Positions 1 to 11,817 of a stretch of 64,000 nucleotides of DNA are shown here, in pieces. Made by a program: the position numbers and the translations under genes. Source of the DNA: Hofstenia miamia. Lineage: Eukaryota > Xenacoelomorpha > Acoela. Numbering within the stretch: position 1 is the first letter of the stretch; each line of letters begins with the position of its first letter. The notes under the pieces are model-generated. The model saw only the letters and a list, made by a program, of their open reading frames with translations. It had not been told where the DNA came from and ran no database searches. The stretch covers positions 1,048,658-1,112,657 of the forward strand of contig SCFE01000077.1 in the NCBI GenBank assembly GCA_004352715.1. Reading direction: 5' to 3'.

Positions 1-836
1 ATCAGATATCCCAAAAATCTTGCTAAAATCAATGAAATTGTAATATTACGAAAAATTGTGCCAGGTTGTGAGAAGTCACAGAACTGTTTCTTGTAATTTT
101 GAATACAAAAATTTGATGCACCCTATTGGGTACAAAAGAATTTGGTTTTGTAATTTTTTGCACCACTTAAGGAGCTATTCATATTTTAGAAGGACCTGGT
201 CCCTCTGTATTCGCTCTTACAAATGGGTATATTTTCGTTTATATGTATGCTTAGGAAGTACACAGGACTTATAATCTTGAGAATAACATGACTTTTGAAA
301 AAGTCATTATACATTTCTTAAAGCAAAAATAGATTAAGTTAGAAAATCTGTTAATTAATTCAGAGAATGTGTGTTGGCCGTTGACCTATCCATTCCTTTG
401 GTTACAACTACAAAATTTTGCATTCCAGAGCTGTGATTATCTCAACATTGAAGGATTTTGTTACGAATTCGTAGCAATTTTTTTTGCAGGAAATATAGTG
501 CAAATTGAAAATGTCAATCTATCATTAATATTTTCATGATATAGAGCGTTTTCTATATTATTACAATTACTATGATATAATACCATAGTTTTTCCGGTAC
601 CCAAAGAAATAGAATTAAAAAAAATGTAGTTAAACTACTCAAAATTGCAAAAAATTGAACTTTATGAAGTTCTGATTTTGCTTAATAGTTAATTGCATAT
701 AACCTTCACTTTAGTCAATTATTTTTTCTCAACGAATCATGATTTTTAAGAAAAAGTCATTAATATGTTACTAATGATTTCGCATTCACATCAACACCAT
801 AAATTGCCGCATACCAGTCCCTTGTAGTGACGTGAT
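1..836. other. Unannotated AT-rich stretch
   Basis: I see no convincing coding region, RNA gene or repeat boundary here. Short open frames exist but have no recognisable motif. Confidence 0.5.
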
Positions 837-1118
837 CAGGCCTGGAAATTGGTCAAATTTTTTGAACCCAACCCAACCCGTCCACCTAAATTTGAACTGA
901 CTGCACCAAAACAAGCAAAATTTCATGTTTTCAAATATAGTTAGTTAACCAGTAGAGGAAAAATTACTGCTTTGCTATGCATTGGTTGTGATGCATGCGA
1001 CAAAACAGTTATCTGTAACACAGCGTTTAATTGTTCAATGTATCGTTAGTAATTAATATCAACTTTATTGATTAACCCAACCTCACCCGCGGGTCGGGTC
1101 TACCCGTTTCCACCGCTG
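837..1118. mobile_element. hAT-type MITE with perfect 8-bp target duplication
   Basis: A 282-bp non-autonomous element. It begins CAGGCCTGGAAA and ends with the complement of CAGCGGTGGAAA, the imperfect CAG-type ends usual for hAT transposons. It is flanked on both sides by the identical octamer GACGTGAT (829-836 and 1119-1126), and 8-bp duplications are the hAT signature. Its subterminal parts contain CCCAACCC / GGGTCGGGT stretches. No coding capacity is visible, so it must have been moved by an hAT transposase in trans. Confidence 0.85.
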
Positions 1119-1126
1119 GACGTGAT

Positions 1127-1744
1127 TGATATGCATATGTTCTTCTGTTCTCCCTAGAGGATAGAAATTTACTTACTACTTTGAAAATCGATTGTTTGTT
1201 AATAAGAGAAAGAATTCTGGACGTGTGGCTGTTCACACTAGGTGTAGATTCAATAATGAAATACGACGTAATAATTCAAAATTATGATTAATCTAACAGT
1301 TTATAAGCTACTGCTAGAGGTATCTACTATAAATGAAAAATTTATATCTGCTAAAATCAAATTGTTTTTGCCGAAGATGTTAAATAATTAGATTAGGCTT
1401 TGATAGTTAATTGTCGAATGATTTAAGTGTTTTACTATAAATTTTTTATTGCACTATGTTTCTATAGCATTCTGTGTACATGTATAGTAATGTAGTAATA
1501 AGAAAAAGAATGATACATTACATTAGTCTGTATAGAATCTTAGGGAAATCTCGGATCAACAGAACGCAATGTTTGTCGACCATAGAGAACCGACAAAAGA
1601 TCTGAAACAGACCACATCTAGCTCTGTTTTCCCTCTCATTTTGTCACAAAGTTATTTTGTTTACATTATTCAAAAATAAATTTGCTTTCATCGAGTTAGC
1701 TTTGTCATGATGAAGAACCTGGCATAATATTGGGCACACTGTTT
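1127..1744. other. Unannotated AT-rich stretch
   Basis: No gene or repeat structure recognised. Confidence 0.4.
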
Positions 1745-1885
1745 GGGTCAAGATTAGAGCTAGGATACATGTTAGGCTTAGGTAAGAATTAGGGTTGTCT
1801 TGGGTCAGGGTAGAGGTAAGGTTAGTGCATGGGATTAAGGTTAAGGTTATCTCTAGGATTGGGACTATGTTTAGGGTTATAATTA
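1745..1885 (+). repeat. Degenerate TTAGGG-like tract
   Basis: About 140 bp of loosely repeated GGTTAGG / TTAGGG / AAGGTTA words (for example near 1787 and 1871). It resembles a decayed interstitial telomere-type repeat, but it could be unrelated G-rich simple sequence. It ends just before the outer hAT element starts. Confidence 0.4.
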
Positions 1886-3151
1886 TTGTGTTGAAAAATT
1901 AGTATATTTTTGCAGAGATGGAATTGGATTCAACATTTTAAGATCCAATCCTAATTTTTAAAAAAAAATTAGTTTTCAATCCGAAACGGATCCGAATTTA
2001 AATAATTATGCTAACAATAAATAAACATGGACTTAAAAAATATTCATGTTTTTTTAAATTCCAATAGAAAATTTTAAGAGCTTGAACACTATCTTTAGAT
2101 AAAACATAGACATATACTTACGAAATAGTGCATACAAATCAACATATTTCTAAGCTTTGTAAAAATCTAGTTCCTAAAATTGTCATAACCATAATCATAA
2201 TATATTTATAGATTTTAAATTGTTGAGTTTCTTATAGTATTACCTCCGGTATTAATTTTTTATGTTGAAATTCAAAATTAACCACTTTAAAATGTCACTA
2301 TGAATTGAAGTTGTTTCAAACAAGATAAATTTACTTCAGAATTACAGCTAATTCGATGAAAACAAGAATCGTATAAACAATGGCAAATTAAAGAACATCC
2401 CCAAAAATTTATATTGCAAGACATTAAAAAAATTGTTTTAGAGTGTATTAAAATCCATGATAGAAAAATTCAGTTTTCAAACAAAATTTCAGATCTAAAT
2501 ATAAATTTTGAATTTTACTGAAATTGGATACTAAATTGGATTAAAAGTTTTAAATTATTTAACATCAACATTAAATAAATTAATAACCTATTAATAGTAT
2601 GCCGAAGGTATGGTTCCATAAACATTTTTGTATTAGTGATTACAATAATGACAAACCTTCTGTGTACTAAGTTGATCTTGGCATTGCAAGTTGCTTAGAG
2701 TGCATATTTAAATGAGATTTTTCGATTGAAGAGCATCCCAAATTATATTAGTATTTTTACATTTTGGCAGTGTTTGCAAAAGCTAAGGTATTCCACTTGC
2801 TTCTCTGTGTTCCATGGGCGCCGGCAGGGAGGGGCAAGGGGGGGCACTTGCCCCCCTGGATTTTCAAAATTATAATTAGTAATTTTATTGAATTGCTGAA
2901 GATTTTGCTGTTTTTCCAACTAAATAGAGAAAAATTGAGCCGACCGGTCAAATTTTAGAATTTTAGCTCATGAAACTTATATATATATGAAACTTATATA
3001 TTAAACTGTATGATATTTATTAGTCAATACTTAAATGCCTGACTAAAAGGTAATAAAAGAATTGATGCGAGAAAAACAAATCGAAATAATAGCAGGGAAG
3101 CCAATTTAGCTATTTTACATCGATACGCGATAGATTTAGAATGTATAAACT

Positions 3152-4093
3152 CAGGGGCCCAGCTAACCGGGGGTACTGAGGGTGATGCCCCCCCCAAATA
3201 TTGTTTCTCTAGGGGCAGCAAATTGAGATTGAATAAGTGATTTCTGTTTTCTTTTTAAATATAATTCTTGAATCTCTGCCATTACATTACTGAACATTTA
3301 AATTTGCCGCCATTACTTGTAAAATTGACTTTAACAAAATAAGTAGTGCATTAAAATAATAAAAATCACCGCCAAATGTCAGACAATGCTATGAATTACA
3401 ACCGAATTCGAATCTAATTTCCACTCACCAGCCTTTCAAAACAAAATGAATCCCATCCCATTAATTGTATGACTACAGATTACCACTGATTGGCCAAGAC
3501 AGTTAACGATCAATAGCATTTATTTACCCGCCAAACACACATCATTATAACACTTTGCTTTGCTGTTAACAGTTGACTCTATTACATTTATATATAAAAG
3601 TTGGGAGTGGGTATAATTTTAGACTATTTTAGTGGCTGAAGCAGTTAGTAGCAGTAAACCAGACAAGCTCATACTGTGTCATGTGCACAACACGCAGCCC
3701 TGGTTGAACGTGTTTATGAGCCTGCTATTGCAAAGGGGGCTCATCAATGCTAGACAAAAGCTGTGGAACATGGACATTAGTTTACTAATGTTTATGGCCA
3801 ACGAGAAACATAGTTTCTTAGTCAGCCTTAATAATGGCTGCATACGGTTAGGTGAGATATGTAGTTATTATATTTAAGACCATGTACCTAATACATATTC
3901 CTCATTGCAATTTGAATTGAGCTAAGATGAGTTGAAATACAAAAATGGCCAAATTATTGCTAATATAGGAATTCATTTATATAACTGCTATTGTTTTGAA
4001 GCTAACATTATTTATAGAAACTAATATACACATACCAGACTTGTCAAATTTGCTAATGCACCCCCTCATATATTTTTTCTCGCTGGGCCTCTG
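3152..4093. mobile_element. hAT-type element nested inside the ZMYM1-like hAT
   Basis: The left end CAGGGGCCCAGC (3152) and right end complementary to CAGAGGCCCAGCG (4093) are inverted repeats. The identical octamer TATAAACT flanks the element at 3144-3151 and 4094-4101. It lies in the 5' non-coding part of the larger hAT, upstream of the transposase frame. No recognisable protein is encoded, so it is non-autonomous. This is the third level of nesting at this locus. Confidence 0.85.
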
Positions 4094-4129
4094 TATAAAC
4101 TATATAATTAATATTGACTTAGTCAAAAC

Positions 4130-4208
4130 ACAGGCCAAATCTCTCATAAGCGATGGATATATAGTCAATTTAACTATATATCCATCGCTTATGAGGGATT
4201 TGGCCTGT
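4130..4208. repeat. 36-bp near-perfect hairpin
   Basis: Arms 4130-4165 and 4173-4208 are complementary with one mismatch and enclose a 7-nt loop. The hairpin sits about 70 bp upstream of the hAT transposase frame. It could be a tiny foldback MITE (arms begin CAGGCC), a small-RNA precursor-like stem or a regulatory cruciform. The sequence does not decide between these. Confidence 0.8.
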
Positions 4209-4279
4209 TTTCTTTGTTTTATTTATGACTAAATAACTATTAAGTACATTGTTGCTTAAACCCTTTTACTTTTACAGCA

Positions 4280-6584
4280 ATGGACATACGGAAATATCTG
4301 AAGTCAAGCAAGTTAGATACAAACCAAAATAATGAAACCATAGAAGAGACTGGGGAAAGTACGAGTAAGAAGCAGAAGACTTTGCATTTCGCAGCAGAAT
4401 CTTCATGTGATTTAATGAATGCTGATGCTGTCGATGAAACTTGGTCAGAATTCGATATTGGACATCATCTTGGACGAAACACGAAAACAGGCGATGATAT
4501 GAAATATAATATGTTGACTAAACCCTTCAAGCCTCAGTTGACATATGATTTCAAAAAAGATATATCCGAAATCTCTAAGAGAAGTTTCAGACATGCTTGG
4601 TTAGCACAATATTCTCCGTGGTTAGCCTACTCACCAAAATTGAAAGGTGCACTTTGTATATATTGTGTTTTATTTCCACAGACTGTGCATAGAGGAATTC
4701 AAGGTGCATTCATAACTAGTGCTTTTACTAAGTATAAGGATTTTCATGAAGCCGCAAGAAAACATATATCATCCAGATGGCACGTTGATTCTACTAGTGA
4801 TGCTGAGAACTTTATGGCTGTTATAAGAAATCCAAACAAGGAGATCATATGTCAGTTAGATTCTTCTATCGACAAACAGGTTAAAGAAAATAGGGAAAAA
4901 CTATTCTCAATTGTTTCAGCGCTCTTATTCTGTGCATCAAATGATTTGGCTATCCGAGGGAAAGATGACAGCAAAGGAAAATTTCAACAGCTTCTCAAAT
5001 TTCGTATTGAGGCTGGTGATATCATTTTAAAACAACATTTTGAATCTTGTGCCAAAAACGCTATGTACACATCGCATCAGACACAGAATGATTTGATCAA
5101 AATATCGGGAGAGTTGATAAGAAGTGAGCTTATTTCTGACGTCAATAAGTCTCCTGGTTTTTCTATCTTAGCCGATGAAACCACTGATATATCTGGCACA
5201 GAACAATTGTCGATTGGGGTGAGGTTTGTTGATATATAGACTGAAAAAATAATACGAGAAGAGTTCCTTGGATTTACTCCACTAACAGACATGAGTGCAA
5301 CAGGTATATCAAATTCTATTACCAATCAATGGAAAGAGTTTGGTCTTGATCTAGATAAACTTGTGGGTCAAGGGTACGATGGTTGCTCTGCTATGGCTGA
5401 AAGACAATGGCGTTCAAGCGAAAATTCGGCACCCGTATCCTAAAGCTGCTTTTGTTCACTGTTCAACACATAGGCTGAATCTTGTTGTCAATGATCTAAA
5501 TGCTGTGCCATCAATTCGAAATGCTATTGGTACAATTAAGTCGATTATAACATTTTTCCGAGAAAGTCCAAAAAGAAGTGCAATGGTTCCCAACATTTCT
5601 TTATCAGAAACTCGATGGACCGCCAAATACAAGAGCATAAGAATTTTTGCTAGTCATTTTGATGAAATTTACAATCAACTGGAAAAAATTTCTACAATGG
5701 AAACTGGATCAGGACGACAAATTGCACATCAACTATTGTGTGCCACAAGCTCATCTACATTCCTATTTTGCCTAGCGATTATATCTTATTATTCAGCTAT
5801 TCTTGAACCAGTCACACAAGCCCTACAAGCCGTTCAACTTGATCTCCTGCAAGTGCAAGAGCACGTAGAAAATTTGCTACGTGTAATAAAGGATCATCGT
5901 AGTGAAGCAGAAGAGCATTTCAGAACTGATGTTTTTGACAAAGTCACATTGCTAGCTCAAAAATTAGATATTGATCTCTCTGTCCCACGGCAATGCGGAA
6001 GACAAATTTATCGAAAAAATTTGGAAATAGATGATGTTGAGCAATATTTCCGTGTGAGTGTGTATGTTCCTTATCTTGATTCTCTTATTAATTCCCTGCA
6101 ATGTCGATTTTCTAAAGAGAATAGTGCACATTTTAATATTTCCTCATTGCATCCTAAACATATGCATACAATAAGTCATGGCAACTACCGAGAGATGATG
6201 TCAACTGTCACTCAAATGTATCACATTGATAACTTTGAGTTTGAAGCGTTGAGTTGGTATGATTACTGGGATAAATCAACAGATCAATGCAATGATGAAT
6301 TTGCTACACTGCTAGCGCGAACTGAATTCTATCCCGCCGTACGAGAGGCATTGTTAATTCTTCTCACACTGCCAGCAACGACGTGTACTGTTGAGAGGTC
6401 CTTTAGCACACTGAGAAGAGTAAAAACTTGGCTGCGATCAACGATGTCAGATGAACGTCTCTCTGGTTTATGTATGATCAGCGTGCATCGTGAAAAAATA
6501 AATAAAAATAAACAAATATTCATTGAAAAGGTGATTGAAAAATTTGGAAGTGAAACCAGAAGGCTTCAATTCCTTTTCAAATAA
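4280..6584 (+). pseudogene. hAT transposase, ZMYM1-like (TTF-type zinc finger, DUF4371, dimerisation domain)
   Basis: DNA transposase that would cut and paste the surrounding hAT element. The first part (4280-5239, 319 aa) has a lysine- and acid-rich N-terminus, a zinc-finger-like segment (KGALCIYCVLFPQ, about residue 120) and the catalytic-core motif SILADETTDIS near residue 300. A TAG stop then interrupts the frame at 5237-5239. The same frame continues through VGQGYDGCSAMA until a frameshift near 5395-5405. The remainder (about 5400-6584) has the conserved CSTHRLNLVV and SETRW motifs and ends in the hAT C-terminal dimerisation region (LPATTCTVERSFSTLRRVK). I placed the start at ATG 4280; it follows a TTTTACAG acceptor-like tract, so an upstream exon is possible. 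One nonsense codon and one frameshift make this a recent pseudogene or sequencing-damaged copy. Confidence 0.92.
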
Positions 6585-7264
6585 AACATTGTAATTTTCA
6601 TGTTCATTAAATAAATGAAATCGGCTGATATGTCTTTTCCAAATTATAATGTTGCCTATATTCAATAACTAAATGTGTCAGTTTTACCATGCAAGTTAAT
6701 ATAATAGTATAATATTGAAATTAAACTTAATAAATTTATAAAGATATAAGACTTTTTGTCATTTTAATTTGTGAAAAAATAAATCGAAGCTAGATGCGAA
6801 ATTTCGGATTATGAATTTTCAGTTTGATATATTCATATGATTCTGCCCCCCCCTGGAAAATTTTCTGCCGGCGCCACTGCTGTGTTCTGTGCTTTTTCTT
6901 TGACATGCATATTAGAGAGAATCATTTTTAGAATTCTGCTCTTCCATTTGCAAATTTGTACAAACAAATGTTTTTGGTTGCTTTACTATTTCATTTAATG
7001 TGATGGCTAACATGAATAGCATTTTCAGATGTGAAATATTCGTCACCAATTTTATAAGTTGTTGAAAAGAGTACCGCGGAACCTGTTGTATGAAGAATGA
7101 AATTCAATTACAAAATTTCACTTAGATTGAGATTATTAATCCACTTAAATTGGGATTCAATGTACAAATACACAAGTTTTAAAAATTATAAGATCCGAAA
7201 CAAATCTGAAGCTTCTCAAAATGAAGATCCGATCCGTATCCGATCGGATCCGACTCCATCTCTA

Positions 7265-7845
7265 AGTTACTTGGCTGGAGAAGAGGTAACTCAAAAGCAC
7301 CAATTTTTCAACAGCCTCTTCATTTTAAATGTAGATCTCCTGGACGTATTATATAGTACTATTACATAATAAGCGGTGAGCACTGGCGTACAGAATGTAG
7401 TTGAGAGCACATTAGAATTAAACGTGGAAAATCTTGTAAATTTCTTTGATAATTCTTAGTTGTTTGTTTCTTTCAACAATCTTGGCAGTTCATAAAAAAT
7501 TCAAAAAACATTTTTTTGTAGATTGCTTTCAAAGCCCTTGGACGCTACATTAACAAGAATTTTGGTGGAATTCATTCACAGACTTCCAATATTGATTAAA
7601 GAGCATTAATATGATTTTTTTACCATATGTTGCAAGATGCAAAATAACCACTGTAACTTGTTCAGAACTTTGATGAATTTCATTTTTTCTATGCACACAC
7701 TAAATACCAAGTGATTTGAAACAGTGCAATTTTTAAGTACAGCAACAATTAACAGTCCCATGTGGCTCTCAGTGGGCATGAGCTACCTTAAAAATGGCCA
7801 TTTAGTAGTGGTTGCACTCAATTGTAAAATAGATTAGTGAATTTG
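7265..7845. other. Unannotated stretch
   Basis: No supported gene. It separates the hAT cluster from a foldback element. Confidence 0.4.
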
Positions 7846-8215
7846 TAATAAGGAACTCCTCTTTTCAATATCGATGTTTTCGATTGTAATATGGAAGTGA
7901 AAAATGCAATATAGAAAATACAATTTGTAATGTAGACGTCAAATATTTGTAATGCAAATGTCATTTGAAAAAGGTAAGTCATCAAATTTATGTGTTGAGA
8001 AATACAAATTATGTTCAAAATACATGTTCATATAACTTTTATGATTCTTGTAAAATATAATTATCATCATAATTTACCTTTTTCTACATGTAGTGACATC
8101 CATATCACAAATATCTTCTTTCTACAATACAAATAGTATTTTCTATACTACATTGCTCACTTCTATATCTAATGCTTTCGATATTGCAACTAAGAGTTCC
8201 ATATTACAAATTGGA
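7846..8215. repeat. Foldback (long inverted repeat) element
   Basis: The left arm at about 7846-7977 and the right arm at about 8075-8212 are complementary with moderate divergence; for example GGAACTC and TATAGAAAATAC recur in inverted order. The spacer is about 100 bp. Short open frames on opposite strands in the two arms resemble each other only because of the inversion. It is probably a MITE or foldback element. I did not identify a target duplication. Confidence 0.75.
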
Positions 8216-9000
8216 AAAGATGTAGTGACTATTAGAATTGGTAACACTCAGCATTTGGTAGGAATAGTATTAACATAACGCCAATTTGCTTATTAGTAAA
8301 TTCTACATTGCTTCTCAAATTTTTTAAATTGAAAAAATTGAATGTCAAACGTTAATTTCAAATTTCTAATTTTTTACCAATAAATAATAATGAAATCTTA
8401 GAATATTATATTCATGTAAATATATCAACTATGGAATAAATATTTTATTGGAATTTTTGAAATTCTAAAAATTGACGTTTCAAAATTATAGTTGTTCTCT
8501 AAGTGATAAAATATGTCTAAATTTGTTTGCTTGTTACCGCAGTATATTTAGAAAATGACTTCAAGTAAAAGTAAACTGTTTCATTATTAAAACTGTGAAT
8601 TTGTCTAAGTTGTTTGAAAGATTAGAAATTTTTCCAAGATTCTTTAAAATATTTTGCAAGTATTTTCAATACAAAATTTAATGCATTAACAAGACAATTT
8701 CAAATTTCATTAACTTGGCTAACATTGCAACATCCTTTTACGCTCTCAACTGTTTTCTGCTTATTTGCATGCCTTTTTATCTGACTTCTTTTTATTCATT
8801 ATAATTTACTCACATTTATTTGTTATTAAACACAATAAAGAGAGACATTTGCTAAAAAAAGATGAGATCTGATTAATAAATGAGTAAACCGTAGTGATCT
8901 AAAAATCAGAAATTTAAAACTGTTTAACAAAATATTGAAGTTAAATTAGAAAATTGACTAGAAATTCCAAAAACATTACAAGAAAACTCCAACTCTATAG
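8216..9000. other. Unannotated AT-rich stretch
   Basis: Very AT-rich with no convincing coding or repeat structure. It ends where non-LTR endonuclease homology begins. Confidence 0.4.
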
Positions 9001-11812
9001 CAATATTAAAGCATTCTGTGTTTATTCCATCTGTGTTTCTTTCAAATGTGCAGTCACTTCAGTATAAAACAGATGAACTTTATGCAGCCGTTTCTCAATT
9101 GAATTTTCCGGATATTCTATTGCTGACCGAACCACATTCGTCATACATAATACTTGATAGCTCTGTTGCTTTACCAGGATATGAAATTATACGGAATTAT
9201 CACATTAATTGCAGTAGTGATGAATCTGGTGGAAGAGTCATGATTCAAGTTAAAAACGAAATCCACTTTTTTGAATTTATTCCAATATTAAATGACACGA
9301 ATAATATTTTTACAGATATAAAAGGTCTTTGCGCCATTATCAATATGCCAAAAACCCCGAGTGGAATCCGTGGTTACATATGTGGAGTGATTTATCACCC
9401 AGACTGGAGCTCTAAGGATGCTAAAATAAAAAATTATACATTCGTCACATATGCGACCAGATTGTCCAAAAATTTTCCAAATCATTGCATTTTAATCGAT
9501 GGAGATTTTAGCCAACTAAAAAAGTTAGATTTCATTTATCGTGAAATTCAGTTATATTAAATGGTAAAGTTTCCAACTTATGGCTCCAATAATTTGGATA
9601 GAATCTTTATAAACTATCCACCGTTTTTTCACAAACCAGTATCTTTAACAAGCATAGGCGGTTGTCGACATATCTCAGTGTATATGAAATCTCTTTATTT
9701 ATTGCCTAGTGTGGAGTGGAAAACCTTCAAGTGTAAATCCCAAAAGAACAATAACATGTTTGGACGTTGTATTAGTTCTATCAATTGGAACTTTCTAGAA
9801 GATAATTCATACTCTTTTTTTATCAGTGGAAGACTTTTTCTAACATTATTAGTCAAGCTTTCGAATACAGATTCCCAATTAAGAGGACAATGGTGTACTC
9901 AAGGCATAAACCCTGAATATCTCACAATATTTATCAATTGATTAAAAAAAGACAAAGGGCTTTACGTACTGGAAACAAGCAACTTTACAATCAATTTGGT
10001 AATAAGGTCTGTCACCAAATTAAAGAAGCAAGGAAAAAGTATCTAGATAATAACATTTTAGAATTAAAGTCTGCTAAACCAAGAGCTTGGTGGAAATCTA
10101 TCAAGAAGATGTGCGGTATGACCACTGGTCGTCTTAATAGAAAACTTAATGTTAGTGGTGATTTAGCAGAAATGAATGCTGAAACTCTGGAGCGAACAAT
10201 AAATGATAAGCTAACATCAATAGCAGATAGTTATGAGACATTTTCTGAAGTAAGTTATCTCCCATGTCACTCAGACCTTAAGCCTATAAATACAAATGAA
10301 TATAAAACTTTTTTAGTTATTAACTCATTAAATCTCCAGAAGTCACCCGCTCCAGATTGTTTTTGAAATTATATACTTAATTGGATACTGCATGACTTCA
10401 GTCATGAATTCGCGTTACCAATTTCAATTCTGCTAAATTCTTCATTTAGATCTTGTTGTCCAGATCCTTTTTGCAGATGTTTGCTTTCTTGAAAAGAAAT
10501 CGCCTGTCACATCATTGATTACCGACTTGAGACCAATTTCGTTAACTCACTCCATATCCAAAATAGCAGAAAAATTTATTCTAAAAGAAGAATTGCTGAC
10601 TAAAATCCAAAAATATCAATCCTAAGCAATTTGGGGTAGTCCCGAAAAGATACACTATTATTGTTCTCCTTGATGCTGTACAACAGTGGATAAATGAAAT
10701 TGAAACAAAAGATACTTTTATTCGAATTTTTCTATTTGAGTTAAAAAAAGGCTTTTCTATTTTATTATCTATATCCAATTTCTATAAAAAGACTTACCAA
10801 TATAGGAGTGAATAGCTACACAGTAAATTGGATAATTTAGTTTTAATTAATCGCCAACAAAGACTTAAGTTATAACATGTGGAACAACGTCGTTATGGAA
10901 TACGTTATGCTGGGGTGCCAAAGAGAACTATATTAGGTCCTTGGCTCTTTATCATATTTATTGATTCCCTTTTGCGTGATTGGCCACAGAGAGACAAATA
11001 TGTTGATGACACGACTGCATGAGATGTATGCAGTCGGAGCTTTCCTTCAATGTCCAATGTTTTAATGAAACTTCGTAAAAGAGTGGTCAACGATTCTTTA
11101 ATGCAATAAAACACCACCAAAACTAAAGAACTAAAAGTTTGTCCTTTGAGAAAATTTGATTTATCACTTGAAATAGAATTAGATGGGAAATTAATAGAAC
11201 GCAAAAAAGAAATAAAGCTTCTAGGTGTTTTCTTCCAAAGTAATTTAAAATGGAACGCTAACACCAACTACATTGTTAAGAAGGCAGCAAAGCGGTTACA
11301 TTTCATGAATTTGCTCAACCCCAGTGTTTGTGAAGTGAAGGAATTAATTAATTAGACCAATACTCGAATATTGTTGCCCACTTTGGCATCATCTACTTTC
11401 AAATTCCCAATAAAAAACAGAATTAATTCAGAAACGTACTTTCAAAACAATATTGCCGAATAAAGATTATAATACTATATGCAAGGATCTCAATTCAAAA
11501 ACTTTATAGAATCGTGGTGAAGAAATATGCAAAAGATGATGGTATGAATTAACGAATGATGAAAACCATCCAATGCATTGGTTACAGCCAATTGTCAAAA
11601 AGTTAAACTACCATTTACGAGATGCTCGAAAATTCGTCTCAAATAACAGCCGACGGAACTAATTTGAGGAAGCATTCTTTTGCAAGTGTAGAAAGTCGAA
11701 CAGAAAAAAAATATACTACTCCATATAATTTAAAATTTGTTTTGTATATTCGACCCTAGCTCGCAAAGGCAAATAAACTATCATTATTATTATTACTATT
11801 ATTATTATTATT
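9000..11812 (+). mobile_element. Decayed non-LTR retrotransposon (CR1/Jockey-type), endonuclease plus reverse transcriptase
   Basis: A 5'-truncated LINE-type element. At 9018-9560 it encodes an APE-type endonuclease/exonuclease/phosphatase domain (PSVFLSNVQSL, DILLLTEPHS, CGVIYHPDW, LIDGDFSQL). This reads through an in-frame TAA (9558-9560) into YGSNNLDRIFIN. A linker frame (9938-10366, with KPRAWWKSIKKMCG) follows. Reverse-transcriptase pieces are then spread over all three frames: DLRPISLTHSISKI near 10530, ILGPWLFIIFIDSL near 10930, the catalytic motif YVDD near 11001 and LLGVFFQSNLKW near 11220. The C-terminal region runs to about 11660. The 3' end has a TTA-repeat tail (about 11785-11812), typical of CR1-like elements. 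Several stops and frameshifts make it inactive. Confidence 0.85.
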
Positions 11813-11817
11813 AATCA

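Larger units (their letters stand above)
2813..6879 (+). mobile_element. hAT transposon (ZMYM1-like), nested, with perfect target duplication
   Basis: A 4067-bp element whose ends share the inverted repeat GGCGCCGGCAG (left CATGGGCGCCGGCAG; right complementary to CAGTGGCGCCGGCAG). It is flanked by the identical octamer CTGTGTTC at 2805-2812 and 6880-6887. It carries a disrupted hAT transposase reading rightwards (4280-6584). The paralogous outer element at 24.5 kb has the uninterrupted pre-insertion sequence with a near-identical octamer. The transposase has a nonsense codon and a frameshift, so this copy is not autonomous as assembled. Confidence 0.92.
1913..7264. mobile_element. Outer non-autonomous hAT-like element, split by a nested transposon
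   Basis: Left end CAGAGATGGAATTGGAT (1913) and right end complementary to TAGAGATGGAGTCGGAT (7264) form imperfect terminal inverted repeats, both followed internally by GGATCC/CGGATC-rich sequence. Removing the nested element (2813-6879 plus one 8-bp duplication) leaves about 1.28 kb. A diverged second copy, reversed relative to this one, starts near 24549 and reads continuously across the insertion point, so the two flanks belonged to one element. I could not find a matching 8-bp duplication at its outer borders, so the ends may be eroded. No coding sequence of its own is visible. Confidence 0.75.

Noticed and set aside
7097-7369. 90-aa frame starting inside the outer hAT element
   Set aside because: Low-complexity sequence running over the element end; no homology pattern.
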